64,000 nucleotides of DNA from assembly GCA_039000515.1 (NCBI GenBank), contig JBCFYV010009882.1:53309846-53373845 (forward strand), in the 5' to 3' direction. Position 1 is the stretch's first letter. Each line of letters begins with the position of its first letter. Source of the stretch: Timema cristinae. Its lineage: Eukaryota > Arthropoda > Insecta > Phasmatodea > Timematidae. Under the pieces are notes generated by a model. That model was not told the DNA's origin, ran no database searches, and worked only from the letters and a program-made list of their open reading frames with translations. Positions 51,546-61,940 of the stretch are shown piece by piece. The translations under genes were made by a program, and so were the position numbers.

Positions 51546-51662
51546 TATATTATAATTCTCCTTACTATATCACTATGAATGTAACTAATACATATTTTTG
51601 GATTAATTCTTCTTTTTATGTACTGTACTTCTAAACAAGCTATGCCTCTATTGTGATTGTAG

Positions 51663-51829
51663 CATGATGTGGGAGAAAGCCGTGGAAACAAATGTTGGCA
51701 CGCCGCAGGCTGTTGTTCATGGACTCATTGAAGGCAATGAGTACCAGTTTCGAGTTATTGCTGTCAATAAGGCTGGTCAGAGCGAACCTGGAGATGCTAG
51801 CAAAAACTTTACTGCTAAACCACGTTTCT
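51663..51829 (+). CDS. bt: Exon 17: C-terminal part of the exon-16 FN3b domain
   Basis: Acceptor tgtgattgtag. It encodes MMWEKAVETN, then IEGNEYQFRVIAVNKAG, QSEPGDAS, AKPRF. The donor is gtaagt at 51830, phase 1. With exon 16 the domain is 303 nt. The acceptor is only 117 bp after the end of the palindrome. Confidence 0.94.
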
Positions 51830-52037
51830 GTAAGTGATTGTAAACCAAATTATTTATTTCTAATTGCATAATTATTAGTCTCTATACATCACAGTAAAAA
51901 AGTGTGTTTCTCGCAGAAACATTTCTAATCAATTATTGATATAATATTTTGCACCTGTTAACATAGTTATTGGAAGTTACCAGGTTGTATTTTATTAAAT
52001 TATTTAAAATGTTAAGAAATTTGTGTGTGTGTGTGTG

Positions 52038-52077
<40 letters not shown>

Positions 52078-52216
52078 CTTAATTAATAGTATTTAAAGTG
52101 GATTTTATTTGCAAACACTTAAATTTAAGACCTGTTGTAAATTAATCATATATTAATTATAATCATTTTATTCATCTTATGAAAAGAGATGAGTAATTAA
52201 TTCTATATTTAACATA

Positions 52217-53008
52217 TCTATACTTATAAAATAACATGTCCTGATTGATTGACTGACTGACTGACTGACTGACTGACTGACTGATTCATCATCGCCGAGC
52301 GCAAACTATCAAGGCTACAAGCATGAAATTCGGACTGTAAATTCATTTTTTTATGTAGGCACCCACTAAGAAAGGATTTTAGAAAATTCCACCCTAAAGG
52401 GGTCAAAATAGGGGATGATAATATGTATGAAAGTCCGTCATTTTGAAAGTTACATAAATAAAATTTTGTATTTCGGTTATTGACGTAAAACAAATAAACA
52501 TGTGTTTCAAGAATTTTGGAAATTTTATTTAATAAGGGATGAAAAAGGGGGTGAAAGTTTGTATCGGACTGACTGACTGATTCATCATCGCCGAGCGCAA
52601 ACTATCAAGGCTACAAGCATGAAATTCGGACTGTATATTCATTTTGTTATGTAGGCACCCACTAAGAAAGGATTTTAGAAAATTCCACCCCAAAGGGGTC
52701 AAAATAGGGGATGATAATATGTATGAAAGTCCGTCATTTTGAAAGTTACATAAACAAAATTTTGTATTTCTGTTATTGATGTAAAACAAATAAATACGTG
52801 ATTCAGGAATTTTGGAAATTTTATTTAATAAGGGATGAAAAAGGGGGTGAAAGTTTCTATCGGACTTGCATATTTTTGATCTGAGGTCAAGTTATGGTCA
52901 TCAACGTAACATAATATTTTAAATTAATCTGTAAATACATATGTGTATTTTCGTATTTGTATATAATCAACTTCCACGCGAGCAAAGCCGCGGGCAACAG
53001 CTATCTAG
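52217..53008 (+). mobile_element. Non-autonomous Helitron-like element with a 296-bp internal tandem duplication
   Basis: Starts TCTATACTTATAAAATAA after an A and ends GCCGCGGGCAACAGCTATCTAG before a T, the A|TC...CTAG|T layout of Helitrons. Both ends resemble those of insect Helitrons. Inside, a unit from TTCATCATCGCCGAGCGCAA is repeated at 52285 and 52581 (period 296). A GACT run (52251-52283) precedes the first unit. The two minus-strand ORFs inside are copies of one another and not genes. Confidence 0.55.
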
Positions 53009-53068
53009 TGTATATATATATATACACATTAATCACTCATCTCTTTTCATATATATATATATATATAT

Positions 53069-53243
53069 ATTCGCCAACCCATCGAGCAGAAGGAATGAAA
53101 TGCGATATTATATATTTATAATTATAATTGAGCAGAAGGAATGACGTGTGGTCTTATTATAATTATATATTATATATATATATATAATTATATATATACA
53201 TAATAATACCACACGTCAATCCATCTGGTCAGTGGGTTGGCGA

Positions 53244-53245
<2 letters not shown>
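53069..53245. mobile_element. Small inverted-repeat element (MITE-like)
   Basis: ATTCGCCAACCCA (53069-53081) is matched by TGGGTTGGCGAAT (53233-53245). A second inner pair is ATGACGTGTGGTCTTATTAT near 53131 and ATAATACCACACGTCAAT near 53205. The same GCCAACCCA/TGGTTTGGC pair flanks the hAT element immediately downstream. Confidence 0.6.
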
Positions 53246-53292
<47 letters not shown>

Positions 53293-53312
53293 CCAACCCA
53301 TATAAATGCTCG

Positions 53313-55510
53313 CAGTAGCGGTCCACCCCGGGCAGCACTTTTCAGGGGGCAGCACTTTTGGTCTACTGCAACGAAAATGAAAGTGTTTATTCTGCCGGGC
53401 TAGTACAAAAAGTCATAAGCAATTTTTTTATTTACCTCTATTATTTACTATTAAAATAAATAAAATGTAAATATATAAAAAACACTTAAATTTTCCTATC
53501 ATTCAAATTCTTATAAATAAAGTAATAAAACTCACCTTTGAATTCTTAAATATATGTTTATAATATCGCAACATGTGGTGGAAACTTGATCCTAAAACAT
53601 TCAAGCATGAATCTAGCATAGACCATGTTTGGGCTGTCACACAGTGGAAGGAGTTTGAAATTAAAATCTGACATGAAGTAACAATTGATAAAAAGAAACA
53701 AAAACAAGTTCAAAATTAATTGAAGAAGTCAAGGGAAATATCTTAGAGATTGTTGGATATAATTAAATTCCTTGCAAAAAGAATTTAGCCTCATGGCATC
53801 ATCGAGAAGGAGTTTATTATGAGACTAATGCTGAATCTTAATCAACAAGAAATAGAGTTTTTTTTTTAGAATTAGTTCAATTGTTTGGTGAAATACGATC
53901 CACTGCTACATGTAGATGTTCTAAGAATTAAAATGGGGAAAAAGTTTGATAAATCCTATATTTCACCTTCCATTCAGAATGCATTTATAGAAATTGAAAG
54001 AAAAGCCAAAATAAAACCACCGAGAATATTTAAACTATGTTTTTGCAAAAATTAAGAAATGACAGAATTTTTATTCAAAATTTTAGAGTACAGGCATAAG
54101 ATAGTGCTGATTTGATGTTTGGTCAACATAGTGGCGTTTAGAGATGTATCAAGGAACTTAATAAAAAATTAGAATTTGTCACAAGTAAAAATCACACGCT
54201 GAATTTGGCGAGTATTCATGCAACTTCGGCTGCTGTGAATTCTGTTAACTTTTTTTGGAACTGGGGAGAGTTGGTTCATGTATTTTTCTACTTTGACCCA
54301 TCGCTGGACTATTCTGACTTCAGTCACTGGTCAAAGTGTTAAGCACATAGTAGAAACTCGATGGAGTGCAAGGGAAGAAGCTGTGAGTATTGTAATATGT
54401 GTATATATATATATATATTCAAAAATCTTAACTGTATTAGAACAGTTAACTTGTGATAAAGAAATTACCAGGTCAGATTCTGGCATGCTGCTTGGTGCAT
54501 TACAATAGTTTACCTTTCTGTGCTTTCTTGGCCTGTAGGAATCAACACTTCCAGGAATTAACTACACATAGGCATACCTCCAAACAAAAGTAGTGGACGT
54601 ACAACAATGTGATATAAAACTCGAGGCTTTGAAAAGATTTTTAACTTAAAATAGGGATGAACTAAGTTAACAACTCAATAGCCTATGCCAAATAAATTTT
54701 GGATGATCTTGAGATAGCCATGGAGCGTCAACGTCGATGTAAAAATAAAAAACTGATGGCTGGTGAAGAATCACGAGATGCTGAATTGGTATACAAAACT
54801 AAACTTAGTTGAGAAGAAAAATGTTTTTTTCGCTGGACGAAGTGATCCAATAAATTACCAACAGCTTCATGTTCTTACTGAGAATATGCATTTATATTTC
54901 AGTCGAATCTTTTAATGATAAATATGAGTGTAAACTAAATAATGGCTACCGGTATGATGACATTTATAAAGAAGAGTTTCTCGTTGAGAGAAAAATACTT
55001 CAGAATTTTATCATTGTTGTTGTTGTTGCTGCTGCTGCTATGCATGACGAAACAGAGATGTGGAAGGAAGATCCCCTTGAACTTTTGCAATTTATTCAAA
55101 AATACAGTCTTGGGAACTCACTTCCAAATATTGTAATACTTCTACGAACTTTCACTCATAATTGCTGTTAGTTTTGCTGCCTGTGAACTGAGTTTTTAAT
55201 AATAGGATCAGGAATTACTTAAGAAATACTATGAGTACCATACGGTCAAGTAATCTTACCATACTTTCTATAGAACAGCAACAAACAGACGAAATAGACT
55301 TCAATAATATCATCGACAATTTTTCTTACAAAAAAGCAAGAAAAATAACATTGTAGAATGTTATTAAATTGTTAACTTTATAAATAAAAGAGGTGTCATA
55401 CCCCCCCCCCTCCTATGTTGTTTTGACTTTTTGTTGAGGCATGGTGTGTATTGAGAGAGACGGCAAACTCGGGGACTGCCACAGGGGCACAAACTTTAAC
55501 TATGCCACTG
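53313..55510 (+). pseudogene. hAT transposon, both ends present, transposase dead (ZMYM1-like lineage)
   Basis: Left end CAGTAGCGGTCCACCCCGGGCAGC and inverted right end CAGTGGCATAGTTAAAGTTTGTGCCCC agree at the outer 8-10 bases. Flanking 8-mers AATGCTCG and TATACTCG match at 6 of 8. Readable blocks in order: FKHESSIDHVWAVTQWKEF (about 53600), HTLNLASIHA (about 54200), HRWTIL with VETRWSAREEAV (about 54305-54390), and a C-terminal NYLRNTMSTIRSSNLTILSI-type block (about 55210-55280). About ten stops or frame breaks occur. 2.2 kb is short for an autonomous hAT. Confidence 0.8.
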
Positions 55511-55599
55511 TATACTCGATGGTTTGGCAAATATATCAAGCATACAGTGGCTTAGCTACAATAATATAGATGTATATATTGTTGTAGAACTATAACTAA

Positions 55600-55812
55600 A
55601 TGACCTGCTTTGTGGTTGCATGGTCTAATCTGTAACTCTCGTGTTAAACTAGACTGCCAATGAGAGGGAAGTCAGATGTCCAAATCCCGGTCGGGTGTTT
55701 TGAGGGTGTTCTTTCCAAATCGGTTTTTCACTCTTACTTCAAATAACTTTGGGTACACTTCCTCTTATTTCAACCTGAACATATAGTAAGATGTGGTGCC
55801 AAAAAAACACAC
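55600..55812 (+). mobile_element. SINE-B copy
   Basis: Head TGGTTGCATGGTCTAATCTG, B-box-like GATGTCCAAATCCCGGTCGG, body TTTCCAAATCGGTTTTTCACTC and a short form of the shared tail, AACCTGAACATATAGTAAGA followed by TGTGGTGCC. Confidence 0.75.
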
Positions 55813-56547
55813 ATAAATAAAATTAAATGTAAATAAAGATACATCATGTTTGGTGTGCACTATTATTTAATATATTGTTAACAATTTATAATACCAAAAT
55901 GACTCCGAAATATCATTAAACATGTTTTTGTGAACTTTTACTTGTTGAATAAAATGAAAATTAAAATATTTTTAAAGTTTATTTTAACATTTTAAAGTTT
56001 TTTTTTTTTTCCACACACCATACTAAACAATATTTGATCTTATCGTGAAATTTCATATTTTGCCATTTATATTAAGGATCATTAATGATTTAAAAACTAT
56101 ACCTGTATTTTATTGATAAGCGGACATAAGCTTTCTCTGATTTTTTTTTTTTTTGCATTAAATTACCAGAAAAAACAGATTCCAACTACACTATTACAAA
56201 AAAAATCTTTAAATTACTGTGACCAATTAAAGTTCTCATTCTAGAAAATGTATTCCTCTCAACCAAAGACTAATGGTAAAGAAGTAAAATAGCTCTTTGA
56301 TCTTGTTCTTATGACATTAAAATTGTGACCAAATTCACAATTTATAAATTTAAGAATGAGATATTTAACCGTAATTTGTCTATCAATAGTACTAGTTGAT
56401 ATTTTTAAAATATTTATAGTCTAAATAGGCATTTTATTTACCACAAATCGGGGTATCTACTAATACGAGATTAAATACAGTATTAAAAGAGTATTAAAAC
56501 CATTTTTATTTAAAGTTTTTTATGACTATGCAGGATATTCATTGTGG

Positions 56548-56664
56548 GACTTAGTACACTTTAAGTGTGGCGCAATACCAAATACAAGACAACATCTACC
56601 TAAACAAGAATGGAATTGGCCAGTCTAGTATTGGTATTGCACCACACTTGAGTTGTTCTAAGTC
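56548..56664. repeat. 117-bp inverted repeat (hairpin/MITE-like)
   Basis: GACTTAGTACACTTTAAGTG TGGCGCAATACCAA on the left is complemented by TTGGTATTGCACCACACTTG...CTAAGTC on the right, with about 40 bp between them. Confidence 0.8.
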
Positions 56665-56702
56665 TGCTAAATGTAAAGTATTATTAGACCAAATACCACA
56701 TC

Positions 56703-56960
56703 TGTGGTCTAGTTGTCAAAGTTCCTGGCTATCGATCTAAAGGTCCTGGGTTCAACTCTTGGCGTTTCCTGATTTTCCGTGAAGCAGTTGGTCTGGAATG
56801 CGTTGGTGTCAACTCAGCTTCGAGAGGACATATGAGGAACTACTTAAATAAAAAAATGCAGCAGCTCCGGTCTAGGAAATTAATGCCCGGAGGTTCGTTT
56901 TGCTGACAACATGACACCCTTTATCCACAGATGTTGGGACTTTCTTCGCCAACAGGTGGT
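56703..56960 (+). mobile_element. SINE-D, single copy in window, tRNA-derived
   Basis: TGTGGTCTAGTTGTCAAAGT (A-box-like) and AAGGTCCTGGGTTCAACTCT (B-box-like) stand at tRNA spacing. They are followed by a GC-richer body with GTTGGTCTGGAATGCGTTGG and CTCAGCTTCGAGAGG. The 3' end is uncertain. No second copy is here, so the family call rests on the head alone. Confidence 0.5.
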
Positions 56961-57208
56961 GGCCACTTGGTCGATATGGCTTGATTGTGGGCTAACACCA
57001 TGGAGCTTTTTATCACTATACCGAATTACAATCTTATCTGATATTTTTGGAAACTAAGGAAAATAAAGGAAAAACAGACCACGCTCCAAATTAATCAAAA
57101 ATAAATATTTCCACTTTTTAAAATCAATTGTGAATTGTGTAATATTTTTCATAATGTTAAGATACAACCTCTTAAATAGTTGTGTATGTAGAAAAAAAAT
57201 AAAAAAAG

Positions 57209-57292
57209 GTTTTACATGAAATAATATTTAATAAATGTTTTACATGAAATAATATTTAATAAATGCTTATTAAATATTATTTCATGTAAAAC
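57209..57292. repeat. 28-mer present twice in tandem and once inverted
   Basis: GTTTTACATGAAATAATATT plus TAATAAAT occurs at 57209-57236 and 57237-57264, then complemented at 57265-57292 with a 26-bp perfect arm and almost no loop. It ends 73 bp before exon 18. Confidence 0.95.
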
Positions 57293-57365
57293 AATTTTTC
57301 TGTTACTTGGTCAGCCTATCCAAAAGTAGTCTTTTAATTTCTCAAATATTTATTTTTGAATCTAG

Positions 57366-57498
57366 TGGCCCCAAGAATTGATCGACGTAATCTTCGTGAT
57401 GTAACTCTCTCCGCTGGTACAACTTTAAAATTCGATGTGGCTATTATTGGAGAGCCCCCTCCAACCACAGAGTGGCGCAATGGAAGTGGCATTCTCAG
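57366..57498 (+). CDS. bt: Exon 18: N-terminal half of an Ig domain
   Basis: Acceptor ttttgaatctag. It encodes APRIDRRNL, FDVAIIGEPPPTTEWRNG. The donor is gtaatc at 57499, phase 2, at module position 133, four codons earlier than the intron in the exon 4/5 Ig. Confidence 0.94.
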
Positions 57499-57985
57499 GT
57501 AATCCAGCTACATATTTAAAAAATATGTCATTGATTAACTATACTTAATTTGTATTTATTGAAACAATATATTTTACATTATAGATATATATATTAAAAG
57601 AAACACATAACCTACTAATAGGATAATACACACAAACACTCAGAGCTAGTAGATTTTTAAGGTAATCCCTGAAACCTGAACATGATCCGTTTTACTTTCA
57701 ACTTTCTATACCAATCAGCCATCAAAGCCATAAAATTGAATTAATGAAATGTATATTATGAAAGTTTTCTATCAATCATAAATATAGCTTACTAGTACAA
57801 GTTTTTGACACCTGAAAAATAATATTTGGGTTGTTATTATTTATCCTTAATAATTTTATTATTCACTTTAAAAAAAATTGGAAATGTATTAAATTTCAAC
57901 ATAGCACTCACATTATATAACAGATCCTCATAAAACTTTTTTTTATGAATATCAATATCCTAAAGATAATTATGAATGACAGAAC

Positions 57986-58018
<33 letters not shown>

Positions 58019-58175
58019 ATATATATAAATGCTAAAATATGTATGCATATTTATAGGTAAGATAACATTGCATTTACCTATTACACCCTATTCTGACCTA
58101 GATCAAAAATTATAACTAGAAACACTTTTTCCACTACAAATAATTTTATTTATCCTATTTATATTATATGTTTAG
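57499..58175 (+). other. Intron 18 (0.7 kb)
   Basis: AT-rich with an interrupted AT microsatellite (57988-58026, broken by one TT step). No element recognised. Confidence 0.85.
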
Positions 58176-58356
58176 GCCTTCAAAGTCAGTACTGATAGAT
58201 AGTGTGGATTACAACACCAAGCTAACAATCAGACCAGTTCAAAGAGGAGATTCCGGAGAATATACCATAACTGCCACCAACAGCTCTGGCAAGGACTCGG
58301 TGACTGTGACCATCACAGTCACAGACATACCATCTTCTCCAGAAGGGCCTCTGCAG
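58176..58356 (+). CDS. bt: Exon 19: end of the Ig domain fused to the start of the next FN3a
   Basis: Acceptor ttatatgtttag. The Ig part runs VLIDSVDYNTKLTI, RGDSGEYTITATNSSGKDSVTVTITV and ends at about 58324. It reads straight into DIPSSPEGPLQ, the FN3a opening. All other domain boundaries in the window have a phase-1 intron; here it is absent. The donor is gtaaca at 58357, phase 0, FN3a position 32. The Ig is still 282 nt. Confidence 0.94.
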
Positions 58357-58574
58357 GTAACACTATATAAATACGGCTAGAGAGCTATTATTAGAAACAT
58401 ACTCTTTTTTATAGAATTAAAAAAATTGAACTATTTCAATTGGTTTATTATTTTCTTCTTAGATTATAGGCAATGAAATTATAAAAACATGAAATAATCT
58501 GGAGTAAAGTGATCTAAATTGCAAATAAGTGTAGACTTAGTTACACAACATCCTTAGTGGTTAAATGGGGTAGT

Positions 58575-58820
58575 CAGTCACAAGTGGTGCAACATCCATT
58601 AGTGCAATATCATGCCACTTGTATGTTGCACCACTTCTAACGATGCACAAAGGTTCATGTCCAAGGGTGCGATATTGCATTGTTGGATATTCTACAAGTG
58701 ATGCAACATCCATTTGTGTGATATCGCACCACTTGTATGTCGCATCACTTGTCATAAACCCGTTGGCGGGCCCACAAATAGTGCGACGTCCATTGGCGCG
58801 ATATCGCACTAAAGTCAGTT
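58575..58820. repeat. Cluster of related hairpin units
   Basis: Units start at 58581 (CAAGTGGTGCAACATCCATT), 58695 (CAAGTGATGCAACATCCATT) and, partially, 58775 (CAAATAGTGCGACGTCCATT). Each continues with a GCGATATCGCACCACTTG-like centre, and the first two end with the complement of their own start (ATGTTGCACCACTT, GTCGCATCACTTG). CpG-rich compared with surroundings. Confidence 0.85.
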
Positions 58821-59186
58821 TTGCACACAGGATCTTTATTTTTAAGTTGTAGGCCATGTTCTGCAGTTACGTGGGTGGCAAGATAATCAGTTTCAGGGTT
58901 TGAGTAGTATTAGGGCACAACTTCAGCATTGGTAGGTGCCACATTTCTTTTGAAAAACTACCACATCCATTAATGAGCTTGCTTTACTTCTTATTATTAT
59001 TTTTTCTACCGCGTGGTTTGTCAGTGTATACTGTGAATCATTAGTAGCCAGTTGTCTCCACACAATGGAAGTGAATAGAGAACAAACTATTGTGGTGTAT
59101 ATATTATATCGAAGAATGATCTATTATAATACTCTGTGTTTATTGTTGTATGCTCGCTTTTAATTCAAATAAGTATACTTATACCC

Positions 59187-59436
59187 AGTTCGATGACTGA
59201 GTTGTCTAACGCACTAATCTGTGTTGGACCTGGCTCCCGAGAATGGGGAGACTGATGTTAGAATCTTGGTCGGGTGAACCGAGGGTGGTTTTTCATAAAT
59301 AAATTTCCACTCTCCCTCAATGCAAATGCGTGCTCACTTTCTATAAAACTTATACTTCCACATACTCGACCCATTAAAGTAAAGTAATTAGTGCATAATC
59401 TTATAACCTGAACGGGTAGTAAGTCCATGGCGCTAA
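59187..59436 (+). mobile_element. SINE-B copy with shared tail and TA run
   Basis: Head AGTTCGATGACTGAGTTGTC, B-box-like GATGTTAGAATCTTGGTCGG, body ATTTCCACTCTCCCTCAATG, tail TTATAACCTGAACGGGTAGT then AAGTCCATGGCGCTAAAT, followed by a TA microsatellite to 59462. Confidence 0.8.
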
Positions 59437-59468
<32 letters not shown>

Positions 59469-59845
59469 GGTATCTGAGGGCTTGGGTTTTATCATTCGAG
59501 TCGAGTATTTCTAAAAGCTCTTGTATTCGAGTCGAATGTGAGTATATTCATAATTTTAAAATGTTAAATGTATATTAAAACACGTGTTGTTAAAATGTGA
59601 GTGACATTCATTTTTATAAAGCGTAAATACTTTTGAAAAAAAAAATTAAATAGTGGTAATATCGGTTTTTAAATTGGAAATAACAGTTATAAAACACAAT
59701 TCAAAAATAAAAACACTCAAATAAAAATCTTATAAAATAATTATAGCACTATAGCATTTCTTTAAGGACATTAAAATTACACTAACAATTATAGAAAACG
59801 TTAATAACATGAATAATTGCATGATGGCTTGGAAATGTATAACAA

Positions 59846-60251
59846 GACAGTGTAGAGACACTGGTCAATGATGTAAAGTAAATGATAGTGAAGGAAGCCA
59901 ACCTGAAATGATAGTTAGGTTAGGCCTAGATAGAATAACACACTTATCTCTCCATTTCTTCTTAAACTTTTACACTTTCCACTTCTTCAAAACTTCCACA
60001 GTTGCACATTAGTCTAGTTTAAATTTTCGGGAATATTACCTTTTCATTAATGTATTTTCATATGAAAAATAGTATTTCTGAAAATTTTAAACTATATGCA
60101 ATTGTGGATGTTTGAAGAAGTGGGAAGTGTAAAAGTGTATAAAGAAAATAGAGAAGTGTGTTTCTTTATATCTAGGCCTGGCCTAACTATCATTTCAGGT
60201 TGGCTTCCTCCACTATCACTTTACATCATTGTAGAGTGTTTCTACACTGTC
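59846..60251. mobile_element. Foldback-type element with about 170-bp terminal inverted repeats
   Basis: The left arm begins GACAGTGTAGAGACACTGG and the right arm, complemented, GACAGTGTAGAAACACTCTA. They stay alignable through TGAAATGATAGTTAGG, GGCCTAGAT, CACTTCTTCAAA and AGTTTAAA to about 60020 and 60095. No ORF is inside. A solo arm is at 11600-11775. Target duplications are not clear. Confidence 0.88.
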
Positions 60252-61642
60252 TCGATAAAAAGTTAATAAAACCAATGTTTTAATAAGATAGTACTTCCTC
60301 AAAATAACATAATTTACCCTATAAAAAAAGTAAGAATCATAACAATTATTATAAATTTGAAGTGTTTCATATTTTGTTTATTATTCCTTAGTGTAATTGT
60401 GCATGATCACGTCTTCTGTTCCATTTCCATTCCTCTATGCGCAATTGCACATGCGTGTTGTACGGGCTCTCGTTAGACATTATTTTATTGAGAAATTTAT
60501 TTCAATTCAATTTTTAATGCTATAAAAGTTAATGTTGATAATTTAAAATTAAAAATAATGTTATGTAAATAATATTTCTAGCAAACAATATGAAATAGCA
60601 AATGATGTTTTTAATATAAATATGTTAAGTTTGGTAAAATAGTTTTATATTGGGTTAAATAAAATCAACATTGATTTTAAACAGGTTAACAAACATAATT
60701 CTATAACTAAACAGTAACTAAACTATAGGTAGTTTTGTAGCTAAACTTATTAATTAATATGAGTTTTAAATATCTTAAGTTTGAAAAAATTTAATACAAT
60801 CTTACATTCTTGATATTACATTTTTAATTTAACATAGATTATTATTTTAGAAAAGGACCAGGTAAAAACAGTAAAAAGAATCATTCAACTATTTAGTAAT
60901 CTTCTTTGCTATTTTTATTTTCATTGCTTTGTCATGGCAATTCAAGTAAACAACTTCAATCAATGATAATTCAAAATGGACGACAATATTCATTAAATGT
61001 ACCAGTCAAAAGTGGTTTTAAAGCTCTATTACGTTATTAATGTGAAAATTGAAATTAAGTTTTCCCAATTATTTAAGTAACCGAATGATTAAGTTTCTGC
61101 AAAAACTTAATTGATAAAAGAGCTTAACATTTCACAAAAGAGCATAAATGAAACAATAAACACTCCTAAAGAAACATATTGAAAAAAAAATCTCAGTCGA
61201 ACAAAAGAATAATAATTAACACCTTATCTCCCAAAACCTCAATTTAAAATATGTATGCTTATAGCTTTGAAACTGTTGGTTTTATAAAATTATATTTCAA
61301 AAAAGTGTTTTTCTATTCTCAAAAGCTCCACAACTCTGTGATGATAATTTTGTATCTCAATCAAAAGAGTTGCAGAGATACAATAAAACTTGGATAGATC
61401 AGCATATCTACAGTATCCTCTATGTCAGGGTGGTCCAATGGCCCAATCTGCATACATCAATTTGCATTGTGGGTCGAAGATATATTTAGTAATCCAATCA
61501 ACTTAATAAAAGCCTACAATTAACAGTTTAAAACCAATTACCTTCAATACTTTTAGATATATAAGTTGTATTTTTTTGGTAGAATCTTTTAAATATTACT
61601 GCCAATATTTTTCATTACCCTCCCAATAAATGCTGAAATATC

Positions 61643-61940
61643 ACACACACACACTTTCACAAACCATCCTAGTATTATAAATGGTTTGTAAAAGTGTGTG
61701 TGCATATATATATATATATATATATGCACACACACTTTTACATATATACACATACATATATATACATTATTCATATATATATATATATATATGCATACAT
61801 ATAATACTAAGAAATATATATATATATCAATAATTATAGATATATAAGTTGTATTATATATATATATATATATATATATTTCTTAGTATTATATATATAT
61901 ATATATTTTTCTTCTTAGTATATATATATATATATATTTA
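61643..61940. repeat. TA-rich palindromic microsatellite complex
   Basis: CACACACACTTTCACAAACCAT (61643-61664) is complemented by ATGGTTTGTAAAAGTGTGTGTG (61681-61702). Several TA runs follow (to 61940), with TTCTTAGTATTATATA and its complement repeated around them. Confidence 0.85.

Larger units (their letters stand above)
47703..51662 (+). other. Intron 16 (4.0 kb)
   Basis: Holds two SINE-A copies (48666-48955, 50744-51065) and a long palindrome (50319-51545), the second SINE lying inside the palindrome. 47703-48650 has weakly repeated segments (about 48052 and 48477). 48970-50310 is AT-rich and unassigned. Confidence 0.85.
51830..57365 (+). other. Intron 17 (5.5 kb)
   Basis: The most repeat-dense intron: GT/TA microsatellite (52024-52072), Helitron-like element (52217-53008), small inverted-repeat element (53069-53245), AC run (about 53260-53290), hAT element (53313-55510), SINE-B (55600-55812), hairpin (56548-56664), SINE-D (about 56703-56960) and a triplicated 28-mer before the acceptor. 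55815-56540 is AT-rich and unassigned. Confidence 0.85.

Noticed and set aside
52224..52789. Two similar minus-strand ORFs (89 and 86 codons) that look like a duplicated gene
   Set aside because: They are the two copies of the 296-bp non-coding unit of the Helitron-like element, with no start context and no family.
54869..55171. 100-codon ORF with an ATG start
   Set aside because: Part of the dead hAT transposase region; the hydrophobic VVVVAAAA part comes from a GTT/GCT repeat.
58561..58857. 98-codon minus-strand ORF and 77-codon plus-strand ORF with repeated peptide
   Set aside because: The peptide repeat is produced by the hairpin DNA repeat; both strands are open because the unit lacks stops.
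61429..61495. CAGGGTGGTCCAATGGCCCAATC as a hAT end
   Set aside because: Resembles such ends, but no partner end or target duplication was located.
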